From the NCBI GenBank assembly GCA_037178975.1, contig JASJZH010000003.1, positions 7,316,001 to 7,380,000 of the forward strand: 64,000 nt of DNA, written 5' to 3'. Each line of letters starts with the position of its first letter. Within the stretch, counting starts at the first letter, position 1. The notes beneath the pieces are model-generated. The model had not been told where the DNA came from, ran no database searches, and was given only the letters and a program-made list of their open reading frames with translations. A program made the position numbers and the translations under genes. Source of the stretch: Oscheius tipulae (Eukaryota > Nematoda > Chromadorea > Rhabditida > Rhabditidae). Below, one piece after another: positions 1-11,000 of the stretch.

Positions 1-1217
1 AGAAGAGAATCACGCACAATTTGATCGGACAAAAAGAACAAATAGCTCAGATGATGTCAAAGCAAAGAAAAAGCACCTGCCGGGACGAGGCGTCATTTTC
101 AGTATGTCAGAAAGAGGAATCATGTCATTTTCTCGGAGAAAGTGCTGCAGGTGTTCAAGGAGTACAGACTGTGCATAAAGAAGTGATTTTCTCCAAAAAC
201 AAAAGTGGAAAATAAATGAAAAGAACGATTGTTTTGGAAGAAAACATGCGCTGCTTACGGAAAACTTGTTGTTACCTCCGGAAAATATTTCTCCAGACAC
301 TTTTCCCATAAATATAGGATGACCACGGGGAATAGCAGTAGATTGGATCAGAGAGAGTAGAATGATGAGGAGCTCGAAAGGCTGTGAGAGGTGAAGAAGA
401 AACAGAGACTCTACGGATAAGAAAAGGTTTTGAGAGCTGTTTACTGAGAACAACAGGATGAAACAAAACTTGTTTGTGATAATACTATCAAGGAATATCC
501 TAATACTCAATTTTTGAGAGATCTATTGTGGGAATATGTCTTTAGAGAAGCTGAGTAAGAGGACAAAATGTTAGCGCGTTGTGCCAAATGAGAGAAAGTG
601 AAGGGAAGAAGACGTCTTGTTAGAATAGATAGGAACTTAAAATAAGCATTCTTCGTGACAGGACCCAGAAGAGGGAACCTTCAATTGATCAACTTCAGTA
701 CACAATTAGTCGGATCCATCTTTGTCAGGCTGTCCACTTCCAGTTGTCCGCTCTACACGAAGAGATTCCCATGACTCAACTTTGGGCTCATCAGTTTTTG
801 TGGTGAGTCTATTTCTTGACTGTTTAAGACTATCTTCTTGTCTATTCCATATCTATATCCTATCCACTTCGAACTAGCGACACTAATGATTGTTAGGAGA
901 TATCCGCTGAAGATATGAAAGAGTCAAGTAAACTTAGAAAGCGTTGGGTACCACATTGTTCCCTCAAGCTTTAGGCGCCGCATGAAAATTTCTAATCGTA
1001 GTAGCGAATCTCTATGCCCTGGAAACTGATTGCATCGTGTTTGTCATAATCTGAGCTTCAAAATAGACTGAACATGCCAGAAAATTTCGCGAGTAACTGA
1101 CAAATATAGTCTAAACAACAAGTCCACACTATTACAATTTCTTTCTATGACATGGTGCCAAATAACATAAGAGTTTCATTGCGAAACGTGAGATTTCTTC
1201 AGCAGTCGCTAAAGATT
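1..1217. other. Left edge, no gene recognised
   Basis: I see no convincing coding exon, RNA gene or transposon end here. Open frames on both strands are short, low in complexity and without splice signals that join them. It is probably the 3' flank of the minus-strand neuropeptide gene that stops at 1218, possibly with the end of a neighbour beyond the window. Confidence 0.4.
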
Positions 1218-2825
1218 CTAGATTCTCCAAGCCGAGGAGCCACCGGATCGTTTTCCAAATCGGACATAGTCGTAGCCGGCCTTCTTCTGAGCCTCGGACC
1301 GCTTGCCAAATCGCACAAAGTCGTATTCGTCACGACCTGAAAAAGAACTGTTCCCTTCTCAAGTAGTCAGCTGACAAATTTAGTCTTGGTTGCCTAGAGC
1401 TGAAATCTATTGGCAATCAGAACTTTCAGCTGCCGATCTCATTCAGGCAGGCTTTATGACTACCCACATATGAGGGTATCAAGTAACTATGACTTGGCGG
1501 AAACTAAAATCTAGAAGATATTTCCGGGTTTGTGAGATCAGTGGAAGGCTGTAGACTGTCTGTAATCAGCTGGCGATGGCAGCTTCGCAGCCCTTTGAGC
1601 TTGGCTTAGTTGATCGCAGGCGGCTGCGCCGCTTCCCTAGTAGCAGTTTCCTCCACAGCTGGCTTGTCCCCTTGTTTCTCGACATGGAATGAATTGTCAG
1701 AGTTTTTGGGTATTAGTGTTGGCAGACAATTGGACGGACACCACTGCGCTTTAGTAAAGAAAGATGGGAACAAGCCTGACAAGGACTGGTACTTTCTCTG
1801 TTTCTAAACCGAAATGGGCCTTTTTCAAGGACAAGGACTAGGGTTTCCACTAACATAGATTCTTTCGAAGCTACCCTTTGAGAGACATCATGAGTCTACA
1901 TAAGACTAGGTTTCCCGCTCTTCTAGAACTTTTAAAAGGAATAGGCCAAGAGCACTGTAGGTCAGATAGATAGTTTCACTGACAAATCCCTTTGCTCCGA
2001 TGGTTCAGTTGGGTTTAGATGATTTGAGATCAATGATAGATAGAGGATGGAGCTGGGTTAAACGAGAGGGAAGACGTAAGAGACGATGGATGGTTGGCAA
2101 AGCAAAAAAAAAAGTTCGTGATATAAACGGGACAAAGCTACAAACTGCTAACTTTAAAGTTCTATCACTTATAAGATCTGACAAAAAATCGAAAGGGGAG
2201 ACTAGAGACACAGGTTCAAGAAATTCAGTGAGCGCTAAACTAGCTCGGATTCTTGAACGGAAAAGGGGAGACATGGTAATAATATCCGAGCTGTTTGGGC
2301 TTGGTGGTAGCAAACACAAAAGCTAAACCCAGTTTTTGAAAGGAGGCAACAACAACTCCGAAGCACTCTTTCCTGAAACTCTTTTTTCAAAGGGGCATAT
2401 TGCTTGGATAACTGAACAAAAAAACTGAGGTCTTTCGGTACGGTTTGGGAGCCTGTCACCAACAAAAGATGCCGCAGACTCTCATCTTCCCTCTTATTGT
2501 CCCCAGCTACGTATCTAAAGTACTGTGTATTGGGCCCCTTAACTAGAGTCTGCAACTCACTATCCTGATCGAATTGACTATGAACAAGTCGTGTGACTAT
2601 CAATTCCGGCTAAATAATGAGTACTTCCTGACTTCAGTCTGACGTTCTTTCTCCTGTCCCACAAGAATTTCTGAAGCACTCACGTTTATAGGCTCCATTA
2701 TTCCTTCTCAGTCGCTGCTGACTGAGAGGATGGGCTGGTGAGCAGTCTGGTCCGGAACACGTCCATTGGAGTGACGTTTGGACAAGAAAGAGACCGAAGC
2801 AGACGACGACGATAAGCACCTGCAT
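1218..2825 (-). CDS. flp-25: FMRFamide-like neuropeptide precursor, FLP-25-like
   Basis: This is a secreted neuropeptide precursor, cut at basic residues and amidated to give RFamide peptides. Exon 1 (2825-2684) encodes a hydrophobic signal peptide beginning MQVLIVVVCFGLFLVQ, then a spacer ending AYK. Exon 2 (1336-1218) encodes two repeats, DEYDFVRFGKR and AGYDYVRFGKR, then a short tail ending SSAWRI. The 142-nt first exon leaves one base (C), and exon 2 begins GT, so the junction rebuilds an Arg codon and places KRR before the first peptide. Donor GTGAGT and acceptor TTTTTCAG are good. Predicted products are DEYDFVRF-amide and AGYDYVRF-amide. From memory, C. elegans FLP-25 makes DYDFVRFG and ASYDYIRFG, a close match. 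The intron is 1.35 kb, far longer than most here, so a further in-phase spacer exon may be hidden in it (a candidate lies near 1600-1690). Precursor length without it is 86 residues. Confidence 0.8.
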
Positions 2826-3019
2826 GTTGTGAGACTATGACAATGGTCGATAAGCACCGTCGAGCTGAGTTCTTGACACGCCCACCCCACAGCTAATGAC
2901 TGTCGCTGCAAATAACAATATGGTTCGAGGTTCTTGGAAAGAGTATGGGGGTGAATTTAAAGGATGCGAGAATGTTAGGAAGTTGTGAAGGAGAACTTCT
3001 TTCGTTTTCTCTCTTCCAG

Positions 3020-3828
3020 ATGAGTGAATCGCGCAGGGTATGCCGTTTTACAAATTAATAAGATGCGCGCAGAGTTTGGTCTCTCTATCTCTCTGTCTCC
3101 CAGGTCAACCTAATGCAATCCCGGAAAACTCTGCGGCTGTCTCAAAGGTGGAGCCGAAGGCAGTGAAGGCATCAGTCTCGAGCTCATGGGACGGGAAGCT
3201 TCCCAATGTTTGCCAGCAAGCCGATTGTGCCCAAAACGGTAGAAAAACCAAAGATCAGATCCTCTTTGAAATGGTAAAGAGCCTAAAGAGGAGAATCAAG
3301 AAAGTCAAGAAACCAGCTGTGAAAACAGCTATGCCGAGTTCAAGAGGGACCTGACTCGATGAAAGTCGAAGTGCTGGAGTTGGAGTCACCGGAACGGGTA
3401 GAAATAACATCAGTCACCTGCATCGATAAGCCCTTTCTGAAGTTGAAACAACCCATAAAGTGGATGAAGGACAGACAAAAACCCTTCTTCTGGTTAAAAG
3501 AGACCGTAGCGATTCTGTCGCATTTTAGGCAGAGAAACGGGAATCAGAAGTAATTCCAACTGCTGACAGTGAACAGATCAAGATTTCGTCCACGGATCCC
3601 ATCGCACAATGGTTTGATAGATCCGGCTCAATTCGAGAGAAAAAAAATCTGTGGTCTGGCTCGATCTGAAAAATGACTTCTCCGGGTCCGTCCCTCAGGC
3701 GCTGATCGAATATGCCTTGTGCACAACGTGTCATAGAGTGCAGAAGGTGGGGAGAGGAGGGAAAGTCTCACATGGAGATATACTATGAGTGGTCTCTCTA
3801 TCCCTCTGTCTCACTGTACCTCTCAGGA
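3020..3828 (+). CDS. Unrecognised multi-exon gene, 3' end meets duplicated unit
   Basis: I do not recognise this product. Exon-like blocks with nematode-style splice sites run along the plus strand. One block after an acceptor at about 3103 (pyrimidine-rich, ends CTCCCAG) encodes a lysine-rich stretch. A 58-bp intron (GTAAAG to AACAG, about 3274-3331) would join it in phase to a Glu/Val-rich block. A further block after TTTTAG near 3529 follows, and then one with a Cys-x2-Cys-His pattern (LCTTCHRVQK) near 3700-3746. The junction near 3650 does not keep frame in my model; a run of eight A's just upstream could be an indel. The last intron would end at about 3826, exactly where the SR-rich gene unit begins, so the original 3' end may have been replaced. 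Frames and start are uncertain. Confidence 0.35.
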
Positions 3829-3944
3829 CCAAGTCCTTTGGTCAACCTTTGTCAATCTAATCCCTCTCCCAGGAACTACGCTAATTGCTGCGAAACAAAC
3901 AAACTTTTGTTGCAAAAGTAGCGATAATTTGGCAAAATCGAGAC

Positions 3945-3950
3945 TATAAA
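3945..3950 (+). promoter_or_regulatory. TATA box of SR-rich gene
   Basis: TATAAA lies 45 bp before the start codon, in the context GACTATAAAAGAA. The same box stands at the same distance in the inverted copy. Most other genes in the window have no obvious TATA box, so this suggests strong or stage-specific expression. That last step is inference. Confidence 0.55.
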
Positions 3951-3994
3951 AGAAACTCGAAAAGACCAGAGAGTCCATTCGACAACTGACCAAG

Positions 3995-4219
3995 ATGCCC
4001 GTCTCTCGTCGCCGATCCCGCACCCCCAGCCGCGCCAGCCGTAGCCGAAGCACCAGCACTAGCACTAGCAGCAGTAGTAGCCACAGCCGATCTGCTAGCC
4101 GTCGTTCGGGAAAGAAGACCACCCAGACTGCCCGTCGTCGGGGTCATCGGGCCTACGAGTTTCGCGACAAGAACGGACGTCTCCGCAACTCGATGGGACA
4201 GTTTGTCAAGGAACAGTAA
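3995..4219 (+). CDS. Small SR-rich basic protein, copy 1
   Basis: Single-exon gene of 74 residues. The N-terminal two thirds (residues 1-48) is almost only Arg, Ser and Thr, with an SRSTSTSTSSSSSHSRS core flanked by Arg clusters. The C-terminal 26 residues (RGHRAYEF to KEQ) are a mixed basic segment. The composition is that of a small nuclear basic protein, as in protamine-like sperm chromatin proteins, or of a short RS-domain protein. No RNA-recognition motif or histone fold is visible. It stands alone, without introns, behind a TATA box, which is unusual for this window and typical of abundantly expressed chromatin proteins. The start is the first ATG after the TATA box. An inverted copy at 10320-10544 encodes the same protein with an identical coding sequence. 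The function is inferred from composition only. Confidence 0.8.
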   Translation: MPVSRRRSRTPSRASRSRSTSTSTSSSSSHSRSASRRSGKKTTQTARRRGHRAYEFRDKNGRLRNSMGQFVKEQ

Positions 4220-4493
4220 TAAACCTTGGCGTCCCTTGACTCTGTTCTATTTTTGGTCTTCCCACGGGTCCTCTTGCCCTTAAAGTTTCTTTGTTGATCC
4301 CTTTCCACTACTCTTCTTGTTTGACTTCTGCATCGCTTCTAGTCAATCCTAGACCACTACTCTCCTTGACGAATCTCCGCCTCTCTTACTCGAAGCTGGA
4401 GCTGCGACGACTGGAAGAATCAACTGGAACCACTCTACTCGACTGAGGGATCTACTCCGCTTCAACTTCACTCCTACTTGTCTGTCTCATTAT

Positions 4494-4816
4494 GAAGGGG
4501 TGGGTAATTGCACTGCTATGGCGTCTCTTCAAGACTATTCTAGTTCAAGAAACATACTTAACTGGATCTTCTGGCCGATACTGCAGCTACTTCGACTTTT
4601 CTCTGTCTGTCCTGTTTCTCAAGAATGCCTCCTCTTAAGCAAAGAATTTCTAATGAAGATTGGAGACAATGTACAATCAAAGTGAACGTTTACGCTTGAA
4701 CCACACAATTTATTGTCTAATATCTTCTTGGAAGAGAACTTGAAGGTCTGCTCAGAGACTTCTTCGAGTATTGGCCAGGCTTTTCACTGATTCTGATAAG
4801 CGATTTCAGTAGGCGT
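4494..4816. other. Spacer with no recognised gene
   Basis: About 320 bp between the SR-rich unit and the small minus-strand gene. It holds only short open frames with no splice signals or similarity that I can see. Confidence 0.4.
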
Positions 4817-5157
4817 TCATTTTCCTTGCTTATCATCAACTGTCCGAAGTTCTGAAGTAGGTTTTTCTGAAGTTCCAACTAGCTTGTCTACCATATGGCG
4901 ACTGTTTGAAGAAGTTGAGCTGCTTGCCACGGAAGGAGGACGCGATTTAACTGAAGCACTTCGTTTCTGGCCTGTCTCGACTACGCTTTTCGCTTCAAAA
5001 ACCTGCAAATTGGTCAGAATTGGGTGACAGAGAGACTGAGGGACAGAGAGTCAGAGAGTCAGAGAGAGACAGAGAAAGACGTAGCAAGTAAACTCACCCT
5101 TTCCCTGTGCTTCAAATATCTCCTCATTCTCTCATGCTGTGTGACTCTGTCGCTCAT
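4817..5157 (-). CDS. Small two-exon Ser-rich protein
   Basis: Unrecognised 81-residue protein. Exon 1 (5157-5098) encodes a basic start, MSDRVTQHERMRRYLKHRER. The 95-bp intron (GTGAGT to TTTGCAG) is full of CTCTGTCTCT repeats, as in several introns of this window. Exon 2 (5002-4817) adds a Ser/Thr-rich tail with the stretch SVASSSTSSNSR and stops at TGA. Exon 1 is exactly 20 codons and exon 2 is 62 codons including the stop, so phase is kept. There is no signal peptide or membrane segment. It could be an intrinsically disordered regulatory protein. Confidence 0.5.
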
Positions 5158-5318
5158 TCTGCAGGCAATTTCCTAGTGAAAAGTATAGGGAAGCTGTAAT
5201 ATGAGCTAGATGTGGAGTCTGTCGCCTAGGTGACCACGCTTGGATGATTTATATCCTCAAGACATGCAAATTTGGCTGCGGACGACATTAGGAGAATCTT
5301 ATTGGTACGAACACTAAA

Positions 5319-5443
5319 ATGCGGTTTTACTTCATCTGGGTTCTCATCCTGTTCGCCATCGACCACTTTATCAACTTTAAGGCCATCAGGCGCAAGGCAT
5401 TGAGAAAATCCGAAGAAAAGAAAGAAAAGGAAAAAGTACTGTT
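5319..5443 (+). CDS. Tiny membrane-anchored peptide, 3' end unsure
   Basis: An ATG at 5319 opens a frame with one strong hydrophobic helix (MRFYFIWVLILFAIDHFINF) followed by a very basic stretch (RRKALRKSEEKKEKEK). A donor-like GTACTG follows at 5436. The next good acceptor is at about 5529, after which a plausible coding block (about 5530-5640, Gln/Arg-rich, ending SEVL stop) is present, but its frame does not match exon 1. If the first possible junction is used the product ends after about 41 residues. It may be a small tail-anchored or type II membrane peptide, or a decayed gene. Confidence 0.35.
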
Positions 5444-5594
5444 CAGATTACTTCTCTACGACTAGCCAACACTGAAAGACTTCTACACATTGTGCTAGTT
5501 TTTTGACAAGAAAAAAACATTTGAGCAGGTCGGATAGATTTGTCATTGACGGAAACAGACTGACAGAGCTGCAGCAGAATACCCAGAAGTACGA

Positions 5595-5690
5595 GCGAAA
5601 AGCGATCTTTTCAAAGTTCCCACAATCTGAAGTCTTGTGAAAAACTTGTCGAGAAAAGTGATCAAGACTCGAAACCTATTGTAGACCGTC
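5595..5690 (+). repeat. Dispersed repeat, also at 27.7 kb
   Basis: The stretch beginning GCGAAAAGCGATCTTTTC and running through ACTTGTCGAGAAA is found again in the same orientation at about 27712-27795, with scattered substitutions and indels. It overlaps the presumed second exon of the small membrane-peptide gene, which weakens that gene model. Confidence 0.55.
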
Positions 5691-5859
5691 CACGCGTCTC
5701 TGTGTCTGTCTGCTTGAAGCGGGGACGTAGCTGATTGTAGACACTAGTTTTAGGGATCCCGCCGAGGTCACCATTTTGTACTTGAAAGCATGATCAGTTT
5801 TTGAGTGTTATAAAACCTGGATTTAGAGTTCCCTCAGTTTATCTCCCTAGTTCATTGTG

Positions 5860-6130
5860 TAAACTGGACTTTTTCAGATGCACTCTCTGCTCCTTCCCCT
5901 CTGCCATGATCATGTGTCGATCTGCTTTCAAGCCGAGTAACTTTGCCTGGAGAGATGGTGCACATCCAAATTCGACACGGACTGTAACTTTCCCGAGAGG
6001 ATTTGTTGCAGGTAACCGTAGAAGAGAATGACTGTCCCTCGGCCTGTGAACTATACAATGACATCCAAACTGAAGTTGATCAGGAATCCGAGGAAAAAAC
6101 CCCCCGATTTTTTACTTATGCCCATATTTG
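5860..6130 (+). pseudogene. Decayed PAN/Apple-like module
   Basis: This stretch resembles the first module of the downstream secreted protein: a W-x-D-G motif near 5949, a cysteine-containing block, then ENDCPSACELYN, close to ESDCPSACALYN in the intact gene. At least two frame changes (near 5965 and 5998) break it, and no signal peptide precedes it. It looks like a 5' duplicate of the neighbouring gene that has lost its reading frame. Confidence 0.6.
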
Positions 6131-6332
6131 TGACCTGCTACAGTTGAACAAACCTGATTCTGCTCGCAGTGTTTATTTGTACCTGTACTTACAAAAAAGT
6201 GATCATGCTTTCAATCTAGTCTGTGCAGTTTTCATCGGTTCCAGTAGCAGCGCTCATTGTCGTCACTTTTTCAGCAGTCGGGTGTTATTAAACCCCACTC
6301 TTCTTCTACCAGACCGTTACCTTTCCCATCTA

Positions 6333-7338
6333 ATGTTGTACTTAGCCTTACTCACGCTCTTTTCCCCCGCCAAGTCTACAGCTTTCAATCGTCTCGACTT
6401 CAAATGGCAAGACGGCCCCTACAACTCAAAGTGGAGCAAGTCATGCTCATATCCTGGTCAAGATCTGGCTCAAGTCTATGTGGATGAGAGTGACTGTCCC
6501 TCGGCCTGTGCCCTATACAATAGCATCAAGTTGGATATGGATGGAGGATCAAATGTTTGTAGTACTTTCACCTACTCCAGCACAGAGAAGCTCTGTTATC
6601 TTCGTACAGCATTTGAAGACCATGATCCTCTACCAATCCATGACTCTTCCAGCTCCTCATGCGGCTTTCTTGCGAAATTGTTTGGTCCTGATGAACAGGA
6701 AAAGTTGCTGGGATATGCTCTGGATATCATGGCTGAGGGAATCAAGTCTCTTCCCCTTGGTTTCTCACAATCTTGGACCGAGGACAGTTACCACAACCGT
6801 ATACATCTGGACTGCAGTTTTGAGGGTGAGAAGATCATGGATATCAATGCGGAGATGGACGATTGTCCGTTGGCTTGTCACCTATACAATCAAGTCAAGA
6901 CGCTGGCTTATTGGCATCGGAACTGTACCTCATTTAATTCGAGCTACAAAAAAGAGGAATTTTACAGTTGTGGACTGAAGAGCATTAAGACGATACCGAA
7001 GATGGGGGCGAAGGCTTCAGCCTGTGGATTTGTACCGTCTCTGATGGGAGAACAGTTGACTCGGAATATTGTGTCAGCCGGTAGAGGTTAGGCACTGAAA
7101 CTAGCTCATAAAGAATCGCTTACAGGAACAGTCTCAACCACCAGGACTACAGCTCCAATAAGAGACAATGGTAATTATCAGCTCTGCAGTGAGTATCAGA
7201 GCGTGAATGCCAAAAGTCCCTATTTCAGCTGGTCAATTTGTTGACTACGTACATGGGATCCTTCCTAGATACTACTGCAGCTGTGGACAATATGGGACCT
7301 TTTATAATTATTTCACGTGTAATGGACAAGGCAAATAG
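6333..7338 (+). CDS. Secreted protein with two PAN/Apple-like modules
   Basis: Three exons (6333-7080, 7126-7170, 7229-7338), both junctions phase-checked, give about 300 residues. A signal peptide (MLYLALLTLFSPAKS) is followed by two cysteine modules. Each has a W or hydrophobic start, a C-S block, DCPxACxLYN, a C-x-(S/T)-F block and a closing SxACGF or SSCGF. This spacing resembles PAN/Apple domains, which are disulfide-bonded modules binding proteins or sugars in extracellular matrix and surface proteins. The last exon adds a Tyr/Gly/Cys-rich tail with YCSCGQYG. There is no transmembrane helix, so the product is probably secreted. The start is chosen because the signal peptide begins there; the frame is open upstream but unlike the rest. 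The domain name is inferred from the cysteine pattern. A broken copy lies just upstream. Confidence 0.7.
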
Positions 7339-8007
7339 ATTTGTAATGAAGCCTTTCTGTCTCCCGTCTCTATGTTTCTCTGTCTTTCTCTCTGTCCCTT
7401 TCTAAATCCTTAGAAGAATCCTTGACAGGACAAGTGTCAATTGCAGTCCAGTGAAATAATACGAAATTCACAGATAGCAGCAAAAACCAGGAACCAGCTC
7501 TCTCAAAGAACCCCTCCTATGGTCCGAAACCTTACAAGATGAATGTCCCTAATTTAATCATAATAACAGTACAAGAGTTATTGATAGCATTTATTGGCTG
7601 GGACTGGTATTAGCGACAGAGAGTAAGAGTCTTGAGGAAAGGTTCTATCAAGAGCGAGTCCTTTTGGGGCGCGATCGGATCTGAGGGTGTTGGAGGGCTA
7701 GCACATTCCGGGGAGGGGCAAAAAGGAAACGGGGGACCACTTGACTGATATGACCGGTTTTTTTTTCTGAAAAGAGCGGTATAATGAGAAAAACCAGCGG
7801 TATAGTGAGAAAAAGCATGAGATAGGTTAAGAGGCTGTAAACTCAGAATAATTGAAATGAACATTGATACTCGATGAGTCTCGTCACGAATTGACCCTCT
7901 CTGTCCAAGAATCGCGCGCCGTTCGATCCAGTTCAAACGTCTCGTTTTCCTAAGCCAACAGCTGATTCCTCTCTTCTCTTAAATTTCTCATTTAGTCTTT
8001 TTCAGCA
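7339..8007. other. Intergenic, promoter side of SAP30
   Basis: About 670 bp with no gene that I can support. Near 7778-7815 there are two tandem copies of a short unit around GCGGTATAATGAGAAAAA, separated by a few bases. The end of the region should hold the SAP30 promoter; no TATA box is obvious. Confidence 0.4.
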
Positions 8008-11000
8008 ATGTCTGAACACAATTTTTCAATAGAGAATTTTAACAAGTACCGAGAAGAAAGTGAAAAGGCGGTCAACGAGGCTCTTCTGGATGTAAGACGC
8101 TACCCAAGGTCGAGACCAAATCCGAGGAAACGAAAACAGGTTTTTTCAAACTTTGTATCATTTCAAGATAACTTCATAGGAACCAGCAATATCTTGGCCG
8201 CAGAAAATTAAAGTGGAGATACCTGATGTAGATCCTGATTTGGAACCGGAGGTGGAAAGAACCTTGTTTGAGAAATCGGCCAAAACATTTTAGGATGAAG
8301 AAATGTGTTGTCTGGCTCAATTGGATGGAACAAGATGTCCACTTGAACACTGTAACATCCCGCTGGGAGAATTGTTATTGACCTGTGCTGAACAAAATGA
8401 CTGTCCACTGGTCATGCATCCGATGGTGAGTCGAGAGACACTGGCAGAGCATAACTAATACCCAATCTTCAGTCAAACCATTTCAACATCTGTGTCTTCC
8501 ACTGGAAGCAGATAAAGTACTCTCGACGTGGCAGACTCTATGAAGAGCTGACACCCATGTCAAAGATTGAAGAACTGGAACTGATGGCCGATTTGGACGC
8601 GATCTTGGTGAGTTGCTTTGCCTTTCTCCGGCGTCTGTCTACCGCACAACACAAAACACAAAGCACAAAACGTCAAACTATAGTCCATTTCCAACCTCCA
8701 GCGGCACTTACGAATTCTTTAAAGGTACAGTACGAAAGGTCTCGCGAGGAAATTACAGAACCCGGACTCAGCGTGGCATATTGTCGTCATTTTAAGGTGT
8801 TTACAGCCATTTTACAGTTGTTTTGACATTAACATCAAATTCAAGGAAACCTGCTTGACAACAGATTCGTAGAAAAATCTGCCGAAAACCTGAAAAAGTG
8901 TGAAACTCGAAAATAGCGCTCTATTCATCTATTTTGACCATTTTCAACGTTTTTCTTACGCATTTTCCCCTAAATTTGCATTCAAGTAGGTTTATGCATG
9001 TCCAGAATTCGATTACACGGTCAGAATAGGGAAACGACATGCGGAAAGTAGTAAAAATTGTACTATCTACCAAAATTTCTTCCTCGCGCGTGAGCACTTT
9101 GCTATCAGCATTCAAATTCAGGTGCCACTCTTCGTTAAAAATTGACTATAGCCTAGTGGTATACATGCTCGCTTACGAAGCAGGCGACCAAGATTCGGTT
9201 CTTCCCGGTAGCAAACTTTTTGGGTTTTAGCTCTTCTCCACAAGAATATGACTATTTAGGAAGAGAAGCAGTTCCGGAGAAGAGAGGAGGAGGAAAGTGA
9301 TAGTTCTGACAGTGAGGAAAGTTCGTCTTCCAGTGAGGACGAGGGCAAGGACGAGGAAGAAGACGGGATGATTAGCAGCGTCGAAGAGTATAGCTCCGAG
9401 TCGGAATTTGATGACGACGAGGAGACAGAGTCAGAGATAGAGTCCGAAGCCGACGATCACATTTGGAAAAACCTGGAGATTGACGTTAGAGACAGAACTC
9501 TTATGAACGGACTGAAAGCTCTCTCCATGGTGGAAGAAGGCCGACAAAGAGCGGATCCGGACTCCGACGATGAGTCTTTAAATGGATGGGAAGTTGAAGA
9601 AGACGGTCCACTGAATGCGGAATCTGATGAAGTCTCGACGGACAGCGATGCCAGTGAGGACGAGGACACTTCCATTAGCAGCAGTAGTGACGAGAGCACA
9701 GGGGATGAGGAGCAGAAGCTAGTCAATGGCATCAACTCTCCCGAGGAGCAAATTTCTACTGGGCGATTGGAAGACGACGAGACTAGCAATGTTGATGATT
9801 CTCAGGAGCCGAAAGTGGCCAGCTTGAGCAGTGAGTTTTGGCAATGTGAAAGACATAGAGTAGAGAGCCAGAGAGACAAAGCAACAGAGAGAAAGAAACA
9901 AAGTGAAGTGGAACTAGCTGCATATCGGCCAGTAGATCCAGTTAAGTATGTTTGCTAGAAAAATAGTCTTGAAGAGACGCTATAGCAGTTGAATTACCAG
10001 CCCCTTCTAGAGCACCAACTAACAACAAGAACTAGATAAGTAGTACCAACAGTTTATTACGAACAAATATATATATAAATATAATGGGATAGGCAAGTAG
10101 TAGGAAGTAGAAGCGGGGTAGATCCCTCATGTAGTCGAGTAGAGTGGTTCCAGTTGATACTTCCAGTCGTCGCAGCTCCAGCTTCGAGTAAGAGAGGCGG
10201 AGATTCGTCGAGGAGAGTAGTGGTCTAGGATTGACTAGAAGAGATACAAAAATCTTGAAGGGCAAGAGGACCCGTGGGAAGACCAAAAATAGAACAGAGT
10301 CAAGGGACGCCAAGGTTTATTACTGTTCCTTGACAAACTGTCCCATCGAGTTGCGGAGACGTCCGTTCTTGTCGCGAAACTCGTAGGCCCGATGACCCCG
10401 ACGACGGGCAGTCTGGGTGGTCTTCTTTCCCGAACGACGGCTAGCAGATCGGCTGTGGCTACTACTGCTGCTAGTGCTAGTGCTGGTGCTTCGGCTACGG
10501 CTGGCGCGGCTGGGGGTGCGGGATCGGCGACGAGAGACGGGCATCTTGGTCAGTTGTCGAATGGACTCTCTGGTCTTTTCGAGTTTCTTTTATAGTCTCG
10601 ATTTTGCCTAATTATCGCTACTTTTGCAACAAAAGTTTGTTTGTTTCGCAGCAATTAGTGTAGTTCCTGGGAGAGGGATTAGATTGACAAAGGTTGACCA
10701 AAGGACTTGGTTTCTGGAAGAAAGACAGGCAGAGACTTATAGTCCACCTCATATTCTAAGCTTTCAGTGATAACAAGACACCGAATCCGGTTACAACTCT
10801 TGAACGGAGATCGCTATCACGAAGAGGCAGAGGAGGAGCTAACCTACCAGCAGAACGGTCTCAGCGATGATGATACCGATGAGGATGAGGAAAAGGAGAA
10901 CCATGACCCTCTCGAGGAAGAGGACGAGGAAGATGAGGACATGGATGAGTCAACTGACAGTCAGGAAGATGAAAGCAGTGATGAGAGTAGTGAGGATAGT

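Larger units (their letters stand above)
3829..4493 (+). repeat. Inverted segmental duplication, copy 1
   Basis: A unit of about 640-665 bp carrying a complete short gene (promoter, 225-bp coding region, 3' region). It is repeated in opposite orientation at about 10081-10712. The 5' flank and coding region are almost identical. The 3' region has several insertions or deletions, the largest around 4290-4340. Homology starts abruptly at ACCAAGTCCTTTGG and ends at CATTAT. I see no target-site duplication or terminal repeat. Confidence 0.9.

Noticed and set aside
10..510. Minus-strand 166-codon frame as a gene
   Set aside because: Composition is that of chance Phe/Ser/Leu-rich frame opposite A+G-rich DNA, with no motif or splice context.
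8228..8293. Reading the SAP30 segment GTAGAT...TTTTAG as coding
   Set aside because: It reads as acidic protein for 21 codons but ends in an in-frame stop that is also a typical TTTTAG acceptor; splicing it out restores the frame into the zinc finger.
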